NCBI GenBank assembly: GCA_036897485.1
Contig: JAYMTF010001686.1
Coordinates: 1-21,862, forward strand
Direction: 5' to 3'
Source: Pelargonium nanum
Lineage: Eukaryota; Streptophyta; Magnoliopsida; Geraniales; Geraniaceae
DNA: 21,862 nucleotides
The translations under genes and the position numbers were made by a program. The notes under the pieces are model-generated. The model saw only the letters and a program-made list of their open reading frames with translations, ran no database searches and was not told the origin of the DNA. Shown one piece after another: positions 1 through 10,712 of this stretch (positions are counted from its first letter, which is position 1; each line of letters opens with the position of its first letter).

Positions 1-180
1 TTCATTCCAATATAAGTTGGAATAACCATTCCTTAGGAAGAAAAATGATTTTCAAAGAAAAAGCTGGAATGTACTTTACTCAAGAATGGACTTTCCAGTC
101 AGTCCTACTTATACCAAACATATGAATGGAATGAAAATGTTGCAATGAACATTCCATTCCAAGGCATGCACATTCATGAA
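1..180. repeat. GGAATG/CATTCC-rich repeat-like stretch at left edge
   Basis: ATTCC and GGAAT words recur many times. GAATGGAATG (124-133) faces CATTCCATTCC (151-161), which could form a small hairpin. The base pattern is unlike the coding flank and resembles MITE sequence, but no complete terminal inverted repeats or target duplication can be seen because the window starts here. No gene is seen between 1 and 424. Confidence 0.3.
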
Positions 181-223
181 TGTACACAATATTGAAATAT
201 CATGAAATGAACCCATGATCTCT

Positions 224-229
224 TTTATT
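224..229 (-). terminator. Candidate poly(A) signal of NDX
   Basis: AATAAA on the minus strand, about 195 nt past the NDX stop codon and followed by T-rich sequence. The distance is normal for a plant 3' UTR. Plant poly(A) signals are loose, so cleavage could also occur elsewhere. Confidence 0.45.
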
Positions 230-424
230 GAGTACCCTCCAAAAAAACACAGGATTTAGAATTGCAGTTCAAAAAAGAAACTAAATACAGACAAACTGAT
301 ACTGATTTTGAATTTTGATCTGTGTCTAAGAACTACCACCAAATTGTTGAGAAACTATACCCATCTTTTAATCTTTTACAGTTTCACAAGTAACAAAGAA
401 CCCTAGACGCAACCCATTCCAGCA

Positions 425-3400
425 TCAGTGAGATTCACCGGGATCCGATTCGACGATTCTTCGCAGATCCCACAATACTCTCATCACTCCAAGCTTTGTT
501 TCAGCTTCTCCAAACGAGCTTCCCGTAGCTTCAGACGGGTACATAAGTTTCGCCGATCTATCCACCTTGAGCTCGTTGATATCCACCACGCATGTCCACG
601 ACTCCTCCAAGCTCTTTTCGTTCCATTTTCCTCGCACTTGATAAACCTTCCCCTTTCCTATCTCGGTTCCATTTTCATCTACAAGCGTAACATTCTGACC
701 CGGCTCAAGTTCGGGAGGGTCGTCAGCATAATCTACCATGGGAATACCTGAGGTTTCTGGGTTATCGGTTTTAGATGCGCTTCTCGTGCCTCTTCTATTT
801 GGCGGGACATAGAATTCTTCTCCGGGACTCTCTGGCGAGTCATAGAGAGGGCCGAGTATTGACCCGCCTTGCCTGTCGGGAAACGCATTGTCAATCTCCA
901 TTGGTGCACGAACGTCCTTAGCTGCGCGAGCTAGCCTCGCTTTTCTATTGTTCAGCCTGTTGATATAGAAGATAAAAACACGAGGTCCATGACAGAATTT
1001 TAATGTATACAAGCACTTGATGGTGTCATAAATTCAATACGAAAACCGAGCATAACTATATTTTTGACATTTTCCAAGTACTATAAACAAAGAGAGCGAA
1101 TAGAGCATTGATAGCCCTTAAAACCGTGTTAACAAAAAGCCCCTACACATTTCACAAACTACGATTTTTCAATCACTCAATGTTCATCTCGAAAAGTTGC
1201 ATAAAATCAGCACAAGAATAACCTAAATTAAAAATGATGAAACATAATTATGAACTTTTTTATTTGCATGACATTCATACAAAAATTTATAATGAAATGA
1301 AAGGTAAAAACGTCATTTCACAAGTCCATAACTCTCATCAACCAATTTTTTTGGGGTAAAGTGGTAAACCATACTCTTTTGCCATTTCAAGACTATAAAC
1401 ATTAAAAAACAAGGGTAGGGCAAAAAACATACCAATTTTTAAGCTGCGAAGAAGTAACCTCCGAACCCTGGAAAAGACAATGGAGGAGCTTATTAGGAAA
1501 AAAGGATGACTCATTTATAACTAAAATAATAAAATCCGCAATATATATACAAATGACGAGTGACTTTTCACGTACATGGCAACTTAATTTATCAGCCCAC
1601 GATTGAATAGAATTTGCATTACGCTGCATATCGGGTTCATTCACAAGGGCTCTCTCTATAATTGCAACCTGGTTATCATTCATTATGGTTCGCTTCCGTT
1701 TCCTTGGCTGTGTTTCTTCACGGTTAGTTGGTTCAATTTTATCATCCTCTTGAAGTCTTTCGGATCCACTTTCTTTGACATGATCTCTTGATTTTGAGAA
1801 ATCACCATTGTCCATTTGATCCACGGAATTCTTTTCTCGTGGGGAGCTCGTATCCGATCCACTTGTTTCAACAGCATCTTTGTCCGTCTCTATTAAACCT
1901 TTATCCAGCCCTTTCGTATCATCACCTTGATCCATATGTCGGGTTCTGGCATTAAACTGGTTCTCTTCTTGGAAAGCAGAGTTTTCGGCCACGGTCTCAT
2001 TCATGTTATTACCTTTAATATTAAGATTTGAAAATTCTTTCTTCGGTACAAGTAACGAGCATCCAACCATAGTTTGAACCTCCTAGTAGGAATCGAAACA
2101 TAGTTATCAGAAATCGCTATTTAAGTAGTGATTCACATTTCCAGAACGAACATTCCAAAACATGAAATTTAAGGTTTCGGTTGCTACACGGTTCTATTAA
2201 ACAAATAATCATAATTTTTTTCAACTCTGATTGAAAAAAACAAATAATAATAATAGTAAATGAGAAGGTCCACATGTTATACTCTTACATGTAAGGTATT
2301 AATATGGTTTGGTTAACTTATATTTTATAAGAAAATATTTTACGAAAAAACGCTACATGTTTCAGATAGAAAAAACCCGTTCTATAAGAGCCTACCCCTA
2401 ACCTTCTACATTCCGGTTTTGGATAATAAAAATTTCCGTTCCAAAGGAGCCTACCCCTAACGTTCTATTATATTTCAATATAGTATATACGCACACTACT
2501 TACTTCCAAGTACAATTGGACAGCAAAATTGATCCAACTGTTTTCTCAACAACTCCTAAATCGATTTTTTATACCCAATTAGCCACTAATAAATTTTGGT
2601 AACGTAAATTCTCCATTTGTTTTGCAATCGTATATAATATTCAGATTGGAAATAAAATAAAATTTTACCACTCACCTGATGTTCTTCCTGGAGATCGGTC
2701 CTCTTAAACTTCTCCCAAGATTTCGACCCCTCAAACTTGCTTTCCTAGATATACTCGAACAACATATTAGTAAGGACAAAAAGGAAACTGAATATATCAA
2801 TAGATGATAAAAAGTTTTACATGAACTCGATTTTCTTCAAATTCAGCGGTATTGATCAGGGACTCTAATTGGTTCAAGAATACCCTGTGAGGAAACATTA
2901 AATGCATCAGAAAAACACGTTAACCTCGTAGCAATTTAATCAAAACTTGCATAAAATTATTGTATTGCTATTATCATAAAAACAACATAGAAAGTGGTTG
3001 TAGGTATTTATGGATTAGCTATTTTGAGAGGTCAAGTGTGTGTACATATTGTATATAGGGCTGGCAATTTGGGTCATGACCCTTGACTAACTAGTAAGCA
3101 AAAGAACCATGGGAAGAAAGTGATTGGGGTATTAATCACCTCAAAAGCTGCACATCCTCCTCATTTAAGAATATCGGAATCAAAGATTCAGCGTGACTCA
3201 GCAACGAACCTACACAAACAATACGATCATGAGTACAGAAAACAAGTTGCATCCATTCAACCAACACAGGACAATGAGTCAATGATAATTACGCAGGTTT
3301 CTGCAAACTGTGACAGCTCTTCGGACATCAGAAGTAAAAGAAAACCCGGGTAAGGTTCTAGATGGATCCATTTGCAAGCACTCCAGAAATTTGTGAATGA

Positions 3401-6400
3401 AGAGGTTTCGTTCTTGCTCTGTATAATAAAATACAATACCGACAATGAAAAGTGATTAACTGCACTTGCCATTAACAATTTGAAGAAAAAAATCGGGTTT
3501 AAGTATTGACCTTCACACACGTTGGGAACAAAACAATGAAGATTTGCGATTAGTTTGACTAATAATGATGACCTCTGATGTGAATACGAAGCCTGGGGCA
3601 TCTTATTAGGAACTAAAGTAAGTTCGAAATTTGTTAAATTTGATAGGTCAGTTGAGGATAATGTATCCAAAAGCCATCCCGCTGCAGCAAATATGTCATA
3701 CTCCAGTGTAGCATCTTCTTCCTTTGGTGGGAGATGAGAGGAACACCAAGCGGATAAAAAGTCGTCATGCGGGAGAGAAAATATTGCAGCCAATACTTCG
3801 GTCTGGAGGAACATAAGACACGGTCACAATTAGTTATCATGAAGGACACACTAAAAACATAATGCACAACACATACACAATATATTCATCTCATTTCTCT
3901 ATTAGTAGTTCTTGCAGGAAATAGAAAAAGATTTTTCAATCATAAAAATTATCGAAAACTAAAGGACCCGACTTAAAGTAGGAGAATGGAACATATTGAG
4001 TAGCTACATGAGTTGGAAGATAGCTTACAAAGCATATTGTAACATATGATCTCAAATTTGAATCATCTGAGAAGATATCAGCTAGCCGCATTGCACTGAG
4101 TTGCAATAGCCCCATTGGGTTATTTCTGCCAGCAGAAGCACCGACAAGTCCTGGATCCCTAGTGAATGCAATCTTCAGTAAGTCTAGAACCTACAACATG
4201 ACAACAGTGTGAATGGCTAGTATCTTCGCAGTCAGCATTGTTCATAATAACAAGAGAGATTATAAAACAGCAAGGGCTGATCAAAAGAAAGATCTTCCCG
4301 GACACAGCTTGTGGATCACCCATCTCTCACGCCCTCGCTTAGGGCTGTGCAAAAAATCTGGTCTGGAGCAGAAAAAATGGACCAGTCCGGAGCCCTCACA
4401 AAAAAAAATTGGATCCTAACTATAAATATTTTAAAGGAAAATGTTTTTCTATTGAATCTTGTCCAAACCAGTCCGGTCCGGTGTTATTCGGTTTGGTTCA
4501 GTCTTGGGCCATACATATTTCGGTCCGGTCTTCGGTCCACTTCTTGGACCGATGCACAATCCTACTCTGTAGCAGTACACTTATATACCGAGCAAAAAGT
4601 GAAGACTAACCTGTGATGTCACGGACTTCACCAAATCCAGGGTATTTGGGGAGCTGGAAGCCTCGTCCAGGAAGGAAATGCTGTCTGCTTCACAAAGATG
4701 CAACAGCTGCAAAAAACAAGAATGTTTGGCAAAATCAATAATAATATTTAATTTATCGTACGGTAGGAAGGCTTAGTCATCCAAAAATAAAATATTTAAA
4801 ATGGATTAAATTTGTTAGAGGCTTACTATTGATAGCACTTTAGATTTCATCCTGGATAAAGCAGCGACAACCTTGGAGCACTCCATAAAAGGTTCGGTGA
4901 TATTTAAATGCAAGATGGCTTGAGCCAGAAATAGAATGCCACCATTTCCGCATACACTCTGGAATATGTCCAAAAATGGATGATACAAAATGTATTAAAA
5001 TGATGACCAACCTCGAACTATCAATATCACATATCGAGTACATTATCCCCCCCAGCAGATGAAAAGGGAATCAGTTGAAGTAGAGAGGAGAATCTTAAAT
5101 TTATACAGGTCCCACAAAGCAAATTTCGTATGCAAAAGTCAATGAAGCATGGCTATCCTATGCATGTAATATAATTTAATGCTATCCCCGGCTTTTGCGC
5201 TACCGACATAAGTAATACTCATTACGCCCCATAATATGATAAGCACAAATGTTAACAAACGTATATTATATGCAGTTATACTACATAGTTTTGTCTTCAT
5301 TCTCGGGTGCTCAAGGGAAAAACACGCACAAATGACAACTTTATTGCTTGTCTGATATCTTGTCCTAACCCAACCTCATACATTTGGAGCAAATTTTTTG
5401 GAATGGGACTGAGATTATCATTTCAACACCATTCTCAATTTCTCATGACCAAAAGGTCTTCATACAAACATGATGAATTGGAATCTCAGACGAATCCCAC
5501 TACCATTTTGCTGCACCGAGCATAAGGCCTTAAAGAAAAGAGACATTTGCCAACTTATAACTTTTTTATTATTTATTATCGGCAATGGGTACTTTTATAT
5601 TTGTCAAAAAACTCCCGAAGGAGACGTACATGTACATACTCGAGGGGGCCAATTTATGACTTCATCTCAAATACATAGAATAAGAGACTAGTAAAGAAAC
5701 CTGATTCCTGAGAAGACGCTCCCGGAACATTTTTTGTTGGCACAGTGATAGTAGAAATTGTAAAGAAGCTTCACATTGTTGACAAACATATTTAACCATT
5801 TGTTCAGCTGATAGGTTAGATTTTGAGCAAAAGTCATGCTTAGCTGACAGCATGATCTGCAGAAACCTAATGTTTACTCGAATAGCATCAACTGCTATAT
5901 CCGTAAACACGTCAACCTGTGACAAAAGCTTTGGGATCAGTAAAGTGCATAAAAGCATGGCATGCAGAAGTACTAGAGGTGACAAGAATAAAACCATAGA
6001 CAACTGATAGAAGAACAAGATCAACAAAAAAACAAAACCGCACAACATACATGAACAAACAAGGAGGTGATTGAAAATTCATCATAAAAAATGCATTGTC
6101 AGAATACTTTAATTGAATGTTTTCCACAAAGAGATGTATGTGCTTCATAAAACAATGCAATCAATTCAATCTTTCCAACAAAAAATGTGGATTTAAATTG
6201 TACCTTAGGGTGCGCGAGCAATACAGTAGTAAGATCTTGCCACTGTGGACATATAAATCCAGTTAGTAGATATAGACTGCATGCCACCAACGCTGAATGC
6301 ATAAGGGGAATAGGACTGGAATTATCGATTTCCTTCATTGTGAAAATGGATATCTCAGTAGCGATCAAAAAGTTAGAAAGATTAACCACAAAGGGAGAGG

Positions 6401-7342
6401 TAAAAGATTACCTGTTTATATCCACCAAGGATAATTAGCAAGTGAAGCACCAGATCAAGCAATTGTTTTGAGACTCTTACATCATCGAGTAAAATCTGTA
6501 GCAGTTAATAATAAGGAATTTTTTAGGAGATATGAACATTTTAATCATCCAAATCTCAGATCTTTCAAAATACTTCACAAATACTCACTTATAAAAATGT
6601 TGCTGAAATACACATGAACAAGCAGAAAGAGTGGTAGAATAAAATTTAGAGAGAGAGAGAGAGAGAGAGAAATATAAGCTATTTCGTAATTACTAATAGC
6701 AACCTGCTCAAGTTTAGAATGCCGAGGTGCTAGCTCAACTAAAGAGTGCAAGAGTCGAGTACCACAGAGCAAGTATCTGAACAATTCCTCATTTCTAGGT
6801 TTTGACGCTATCACAGCCATAAGGTGCAAATGAAGAAAACGAGCGAGTTTCTCTCCATCAATCTGAAAAGTATCTCAATTTATGTTACGATTGGAAAGGA
6901 ATAACAAAGGGTAGAAGAACAATAACCATGACAATGATGTCTGACCTCTATAGATGACCCTTTCCCATTAACAAAGTGAAGAGTGAAATTTTCAGAGTCC
7001 TTCAACAATTTATTAAGCTCCTGAGAGCTAAGCCCATGTAATTCTTTCACTGCTGACACTAAGTCAATGGGCTGTTCACATAAACAAATAAAACTAATTA
7101 TATTGTAGCTTAAAAACTAGAAAGAGATCATGAGAGAACTGAATCCAACAATGGAGTTGCACTAGGAAAAATGAAGATGGTAGTCAAAGAGAATCAAACA
7201 ATAATGGACGAGAAAACAGAAGCCAAGGGGACTGATGTAGCCAACTTACCATAGTTGAGATAAATGTTTTACTTGTTTGAATAGAGTTGAAAAAACTTAC
7301 TTGTTCAGAGCTAGAAGATGGTTCTTCCTTAGCACGCTTCAT
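425..7342 (-). CDS. NDX: NDX nodulin homeobox protein (17 coding exons, 946 aa)
   Basis: Atypical homeodomain nuclear protein. In Arabidopsis NDX binds single-stranded DNA in the R-loop at the FLC antisense (COOLAIR) promoter and works with PRC1-type RING1 proteins (family knowledge). Coding exons in transcript order: 7342-7301, 7071-6946, 6862-6704, 6495-6412, 6332-6204, 5916-5701, 4958-4827, 4706-4611, 4190-4029, 3802-3511, 3418-3293, 3209-3140, 2884-2821, 2744-2676, 2082-1576, 1467-1433, 956-425. All junctions are GT-AG and in frame. The start MKRAKEEPSSSSEQ matches the family N-terminus (MRxAKEEPS). A helical NDX-A region fills about residues 15-500 and an acidic, Ser-rich linker about 590-710. 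The homeodomain, about residues 716-782, begins RKRKRTIMND and ends WLNNRKARLARA. The conserved NDX-B C-terminal domain lies at about 855-932 (PGQNVTLVDE to LGVMRVLW). Length fits the family (roughly 900-950 residues). Least certain are the acceptor at 6332, since 6353 is an alternative leaving only a 58-nt intron, and the donor at 2821. Confidence 0.93.
2371..2475. repeat. Imperfect 59-bp direct duplication in an NDX intron
   Basis: Two copies of a unit containing CCGTTC...GAGCCTACCCCTAA...TTCTA lie 59 bases apart. GAGCCTACCCCTAA is identical at 2388-2401 and 2447-2460. It lies in the 593-bp intron 2083-2675, between the exons ending at 2676 and starting at 2082. Confidence 0.6.
3056..3083 (+). 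mobile_element. Solo hAT-type terminal sequence (TAGGGCTGGCAA...)
   Basis: TAGGGCTGGCAATTTGGGTC is the typical end of a common plant hAT-type non-autonomous element. No matching opposite end is found before the next NDX exon begins at 3140, so this looks like a truncated remnant within the intron 2885-3139. Confidence 0.4.
4340..4564. mobile_element. hAT-like MITE, about 225 bp, in an NDX intron
   Basis: The left end TAGGGCTGTGCA (4340-4351) and the inverse of the right end TGCACAATCCTA (4553-4564) match at 10 of 12 positions. The inside is rich in CCGGTCCGG-like words, unlike the AT-rich flanks. The element lies entirely inside the NDX intron 4191-4610, 47 bases from the exon that ends at 4611. 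No clean 8-bp target duplication is visible, so the hAT assignment rests on the terminal sequence style. Confidence 0.55.
6648..6670. repeat. (GA)n microsatellite in an NDX intron
   Basis: Uninterrupted AG/GA dinucleotides in the intron between the NDX exons ending at 6704 and starting at 6495. Such tracts are usually length-polymorphic. Confidence 0.95.
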
Positions 7343-7885
7343 TCTTGAGAATCTAGAGCCAGGATGAAATTTTGCATAAGAAAATTGTAAGAACATGGCG
7401 AATTCAAAATACTAAAAAATGAAAGGGTTATATTTAGCGCACTACAATAAGGGGAAAAAAATCAAGAAGCTGTTGACACTATAAGTAGATCAAATTCTTG
7501 CACTCTTTTAAAATAAATATAAAAAAAACGTTGAAAAGCATACCTCACATAAATACGGGGAATTAATTGCAAAATTTTCCAAGTTATAAAACGGGCAACA
7601 GTTACTTGTTTGCATGTTTCTTAATTATAAATAAGCTTATATTCACCAACAAACATCGGAACACCCTTTTGGAAAGTGAACTTCATTAAGTGATTCAGAA
7701 TATCTGCTCCACGACAATATCTATCAGTACTTTCTTAAAAAGGGAAAAAGTGGAAATTACTCCATTTAAGGCCGGGTAACACAATAAAAACATTTCTGCT
7801 TTAGATTTCGGCTTCATGCTAGCTTTTCTATATTTCTGCCATCATATCTCATACAAATCTTTTTGCTTTCTATACGAATAGACCC

Positions 7886-8953
7886 TTAATTCTATTTATG
7901 TTAGCTATCAAACTTTCAACATGCAAATCTACCATGGTAAGACACTTCAAATCAAAGAGAGAAAAATAGTAAGGCATTATGTGATGACAAGCATCAATCT
8001 TTTCACGAGCATGTGCATTTAAGAATGGTGTGAGATCTCTATGGCATTTTCTGTTATTTTTTGCACTTAGCAAAGTAAATTATCAAGCACCAAACCCACA
8101 ACTTCCGACCTTTCAGTTCAAAATCTGTGGATAACATTATTAACATCGACCCTTACATTCAGAATAACCCAAAAGTTCATTACTTTAAACAGTTAAAAAC
8201 TCATTCTTTTTTCCCGTTTCCCACGTCCGTTTGGATGCAGTTCACATATCTACTGTAACTTGAATTCTATATGTCAAAACCAAGAAAACCTAAAACTCAT
8301 AAGCTTCCAGTTCTCACATGACTCACTAAATTCAACTTAGCTTCACGGACTCAAAATTTTAAAAATTATTTGCATGATAACACAGACTCTTAATACCCAA
8401 AACAAGCTGGTAAAAACTGCAGAATTTAATTCTATTTATGTTAGCGAACAAGCTTTCAACATGCAAATACACAATAGGACACTTTAAATCAAAAGAGAGC
8501 AAAAAATAGAAAGGTATTTATGACAAGCATCAATCTTTTCACGACCATGAACATTTATAAATGGCGCGAGATCTTGAATGCATTTTTTTTTTTTCCATTT
8601 TGCCTCTACCAAAGTGAACTACCAAGCCCACAATTTCCGACATTTCAGTTCAAATACTGTGTATAACATTATGAACATCGACCCTTACATTCTAAACTAC
8701 CCGAAAGTTTGTTACTTTAAATGATTACTTTCTAAACTACCCGAAAGTTTATATTCTATACCAGAAGTTTATTAATTTACTGTAACTTGAATACTTTATG
8801 TCAAAAAACCCAGAGAACCCAAAACTCAAAAGCTTCCAATTCTCACATCACTCACTGAATTTTAACTTAGCTTCACTGACTCAAAAGTTTTGAATTTTAT
8901 TTGCATAAAACAGACTCTTGATACACACAATTAACTGATTCCAGAACTGCAAA
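7886..8953 (+). repeat. Direct tandem duplication, two copies of about 540 bp
   Basis: Copy 1 runs from 7886 to 8425 and copy 2 from 8426 to about 8953. They start with the same TTAATTCTATTTATGTTAGC exactly 540 bases apart and stay alignable throughout. Shared blocks include CTTTCAACATGCAAAT, GACAAGCATCAATCTTTTCA, AACATCGACCCTTACATTC and CACAGACTCTT versus AACAGACTCTT. Point differences and small indels show the copies are not recent. It lies wholly within the NDX leader intron. Confidence 0.9.
8691..8750 (+). repeat. Nested 40-bp tandem duplication in copy 2
   Basis: TCTAAACTACCCGAAAGTTT occurs at 8691-8710 and again at 8731-8750 with no differences. The corresponding part of copy 1, near 8160, has only one related block (CAGAATAACCCAAAAGTTC). 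This second duplication therefore happened after the 540-bp one. Confidence 0.85.
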
Positions 8954-9105
8954 ACCAACCTGCATTATCACAAATTTGCAATTTTGAACCCAATTAACAC
9001 ACAGCACACACTGGAACAAAACAACACATTTTAAATTCAAAATTGTGCAACAAAAACAACGATTAAATTGAAAAACGAAATCGACCCAGAACACAAACAC
9101 ACCAA

Positions 9106-9160
9106 AAACCCTAGATTTGAACCTAAGCAACCGAATCGAACGTTGAAAGCAAAAACCCTA
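9106..9160 (+). promoter_or_regulatory. Two telo-box motifs in the NDX leader intron
   Basis: AAACCCTA occurs at 9106-9113 and again at 9153-9160, just inside the leader intron and about 100-160 bases downstream of the donor. Telo-boxes near transcription starts are known in plants to bind TRB-type Myb factors and to help recruit Polycomb complexes. The position is suggestive; function here is inference. Confidence 0.35.
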
Positions 9161-9265
9161 CAAATGCATAGAGCTGACAAAGCAACTGATCCATGAACAG
9201 TACTGTACAAAATTAAAAATTGAACAAAAACAACGGTAAATTCCAAGTATTTGCTAAGAACTGAC

Positions 9266-9345
9266 CTGAAAGCGACGCCGATAAAGCTTCGAAAATGAGA
9301 TTTGAGAGATGAGAAAATGGAGTTTAAGCGAAAATTAATTTGGCG
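9266..9345 (-). other. NDX: NDX non-coding first exon (5' UTR), 5' edge approximate
   Basis: On the minus strand a pyrimidine-rich leader runs without any ATG to a good donor, CTTTCAG followed by GTCAGT, at 9266/9265. The next exon of the gene carries the start codon at 7342, with acceptor AGs a few bases upstream of it (for example CTCTAG about 10 bases before the ATG). This gives a leader intron of about 1.9 kb. A TATA-like run lies about 65-75 bases upstream of 9345, so the true 5' end may be nearer 9380. Inference from sequence only; a cDNA would settle the ends. Confidence 0.6.
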
Positions 9346-9346
9346 G
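9339..9346 (+). promoter_or_regulatory. E2F-like site TTTGGCGG at the NDX leader
   Basis: The octamer TTTGGCGG fits the plant E2F/DP consensus TTTSSCGS. It sits at the 5' end of the NDX leader, close to the probable start site. The same octamer is found just upstream of the SCC3 ATG. Binding is inferred, not shown. Confidence 0.35.
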
Positions 9347-10712
9347 TTTTTTTTGTTGGCATGAATTGGTTTCGAAGAAGTCTCAATTTTTATTTTTACG
9401 TTATTTTCATTTATATATATACACACACAGCTTTTTTTTTTGTCTTAAAGTGATAAAATCCAACCTTGCTGTGCTGGTGATAGTGACTAACGTGCGCTTG
9501 TGGTGTTCAATATCCAACTCAAAGAGTTTACAATTCGAATTTTCGATCGGATTTTTTTAATAGATAAACTTAAACCTGACCTAGAAAGAGTATGATTGCA
9601 AATTTCGGATCGGTTTACATTTTATGTCTAGAAATATGCGAGTTTGTGCAGATTTGTCTTACTTATAGCTCGCAATTTGGATTATACCTGACAATACAGA
9701 TGGTGGATCTAAAAGAGTCGGTGAAAAAATTGCGCGTACTTTTACTGAGTTGCCTTTCATCCATCCCAATATCTCCCGCTAATAAGTAAGGCAAATAATG
9801 CTTGATGAATAAAATGCTAAATAAGGACGTGTGGATTTTTTATAGTGCGGCTCGGCTCATATTGCCATATATTATTTAGACGCGGAATCCGACCTGCATT
9901 TTTTTGTGGATTCGGGACTCATAGATGGATCCGATCCATTTTGGGACCTAACATGACTTTACATGCGAAATTCATCCCGAAATAGATCTATATTATGCAT
10001 TCTGAACCGAAAAGAAATGAATCGAATTTTGGATGCATGCAAATTCGGTACAAATACACACAGCCTGTACTAATAATTAAAGTGAATTAATAATTTCAAA
10101 TTTTCTAAATTAAAATTGGGATATGTAGAAGCATTTTTGCAAAATGACAATAACAATAAATACAAGGATTTGATTCTTTTCTTTTGCATGTATATGTTTT
10201 ATGGTACATATATGTCTATGTTCATTTTGCAAATTCATAGATTTATTTCAACATTTTTCACTGTATATTTCCTTTTTATCCCTCTTTTGTTATGATCCTA
10301 AACTGAATTGATCAATTTGATCGAAATTTTACTAAGACTACGGTCAAATTCGAGTATAGTAACTGTTCGGTAAAGTAATTCAAGAATAATTTGGAAAATG
10401 TTACATTTGGTTAATCAACCATTCATTTTGTTTTGAATTGGTGTTCAAACTATTCATATTGTATCAACTAAATAACCATCGACCATACGAAGGATCAATG
10501 TGAAATAAATTCAACAGAATTTTACCATTTAACGTCTTTTTACAGAATCAGAATTTACATACACATCACATAATCTCGCTCCTCTTAACGATAAAAGATG
10601 AATAAAAATGTTCCAATAAACAAAATATCGACTATTGCTGGATAGAACCTTTTCCAGAGGATTTCGAGACTAGTTTCTGCAATCCAGCAAATGTGAGGAA
10701 GTTTGGCAATTA
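9346..10712. other. Intergenic: NDX promoter and SCC3 3' UTR/flank
   Basis: No coding region is supported here. The right part, from 10712 leftward, should hold the SCC3 3' UTR; no canonical AATAAA lies close to the stop codon on the minus strand. The middle (about 9590-10060) is degenerate and contains words such as GATTCGGG and CAATTTGG that resemble the repeat-derived sequence upstream of SCC3. The rest is plain AT-rich DNA. Confidence 0.5.
9410..9422 (-). promoter_or_regulatory. TATA-box-like run upstream of NDX
   Basis: Reading the minus strand this is TATATATATAA, sited upstream of the pyrimidine-rich NDX leader. A start site about 30 bases downstream would fall near 9380. An alternating AT run can occur by chance in such AT-rich DNA, so this is only a candidate. 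Confidence 0.35.

Larger units (their letters stand above)
7343..9265 (-). other. NDX leader intron (approximate 3' edge)
   Basis: About 1.9 kb between the non-coding first exon and the exon with the ATG. The exact acceptor is one of the AGs within a few bases to tens of bases upstream of 7342. No convincing coding exon is seen in it. The open stretches around 7870-8073 and 8897-9426 show no family resemblance. It is AT-rich and dominated by the tandem duplication described separately. Confidence 0.55.

Noticed and set aside
428..751. Plus-strand open frame of 107 codons
   Set aside because: It is the antisense shadow of the last NDX exon, whose minus-strand frame encodes the conserved C-terminal domain.
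4213..4616. Plus-strand open frames of 66-101 codons
   Set aside because: They fall on the hAT-like MITE in an NDX intron; the reading frames come from its repeat sequence.
7342..7396. Earlier in-frame ATG for NDX at 7396
   Set aside because: It would add 18 residues (MFLQFSYAK...) with no family counterpart. The MKRAKEEP start at 7342 matches known NDX N-termini, and likely acceptor AGs lie between the two ATGs.
8897..9426. Overlapping minus-strand open frames of 77 and 129 codons near the NDX start
   Set aside because: They are low-complexity, Phe/Val/Cys-rich translations of AT-rich leader and intron sequence, they run across the leader's splice donor, and they resemble no NDX N-terminus.
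9590..10060. Possible extra transposon or gene in the intergenic region
   Set aside because: GATTCGGG and CAATTTGG words hint at decayed repeats, but I could not define ends, inverted repeats or a coding frame.
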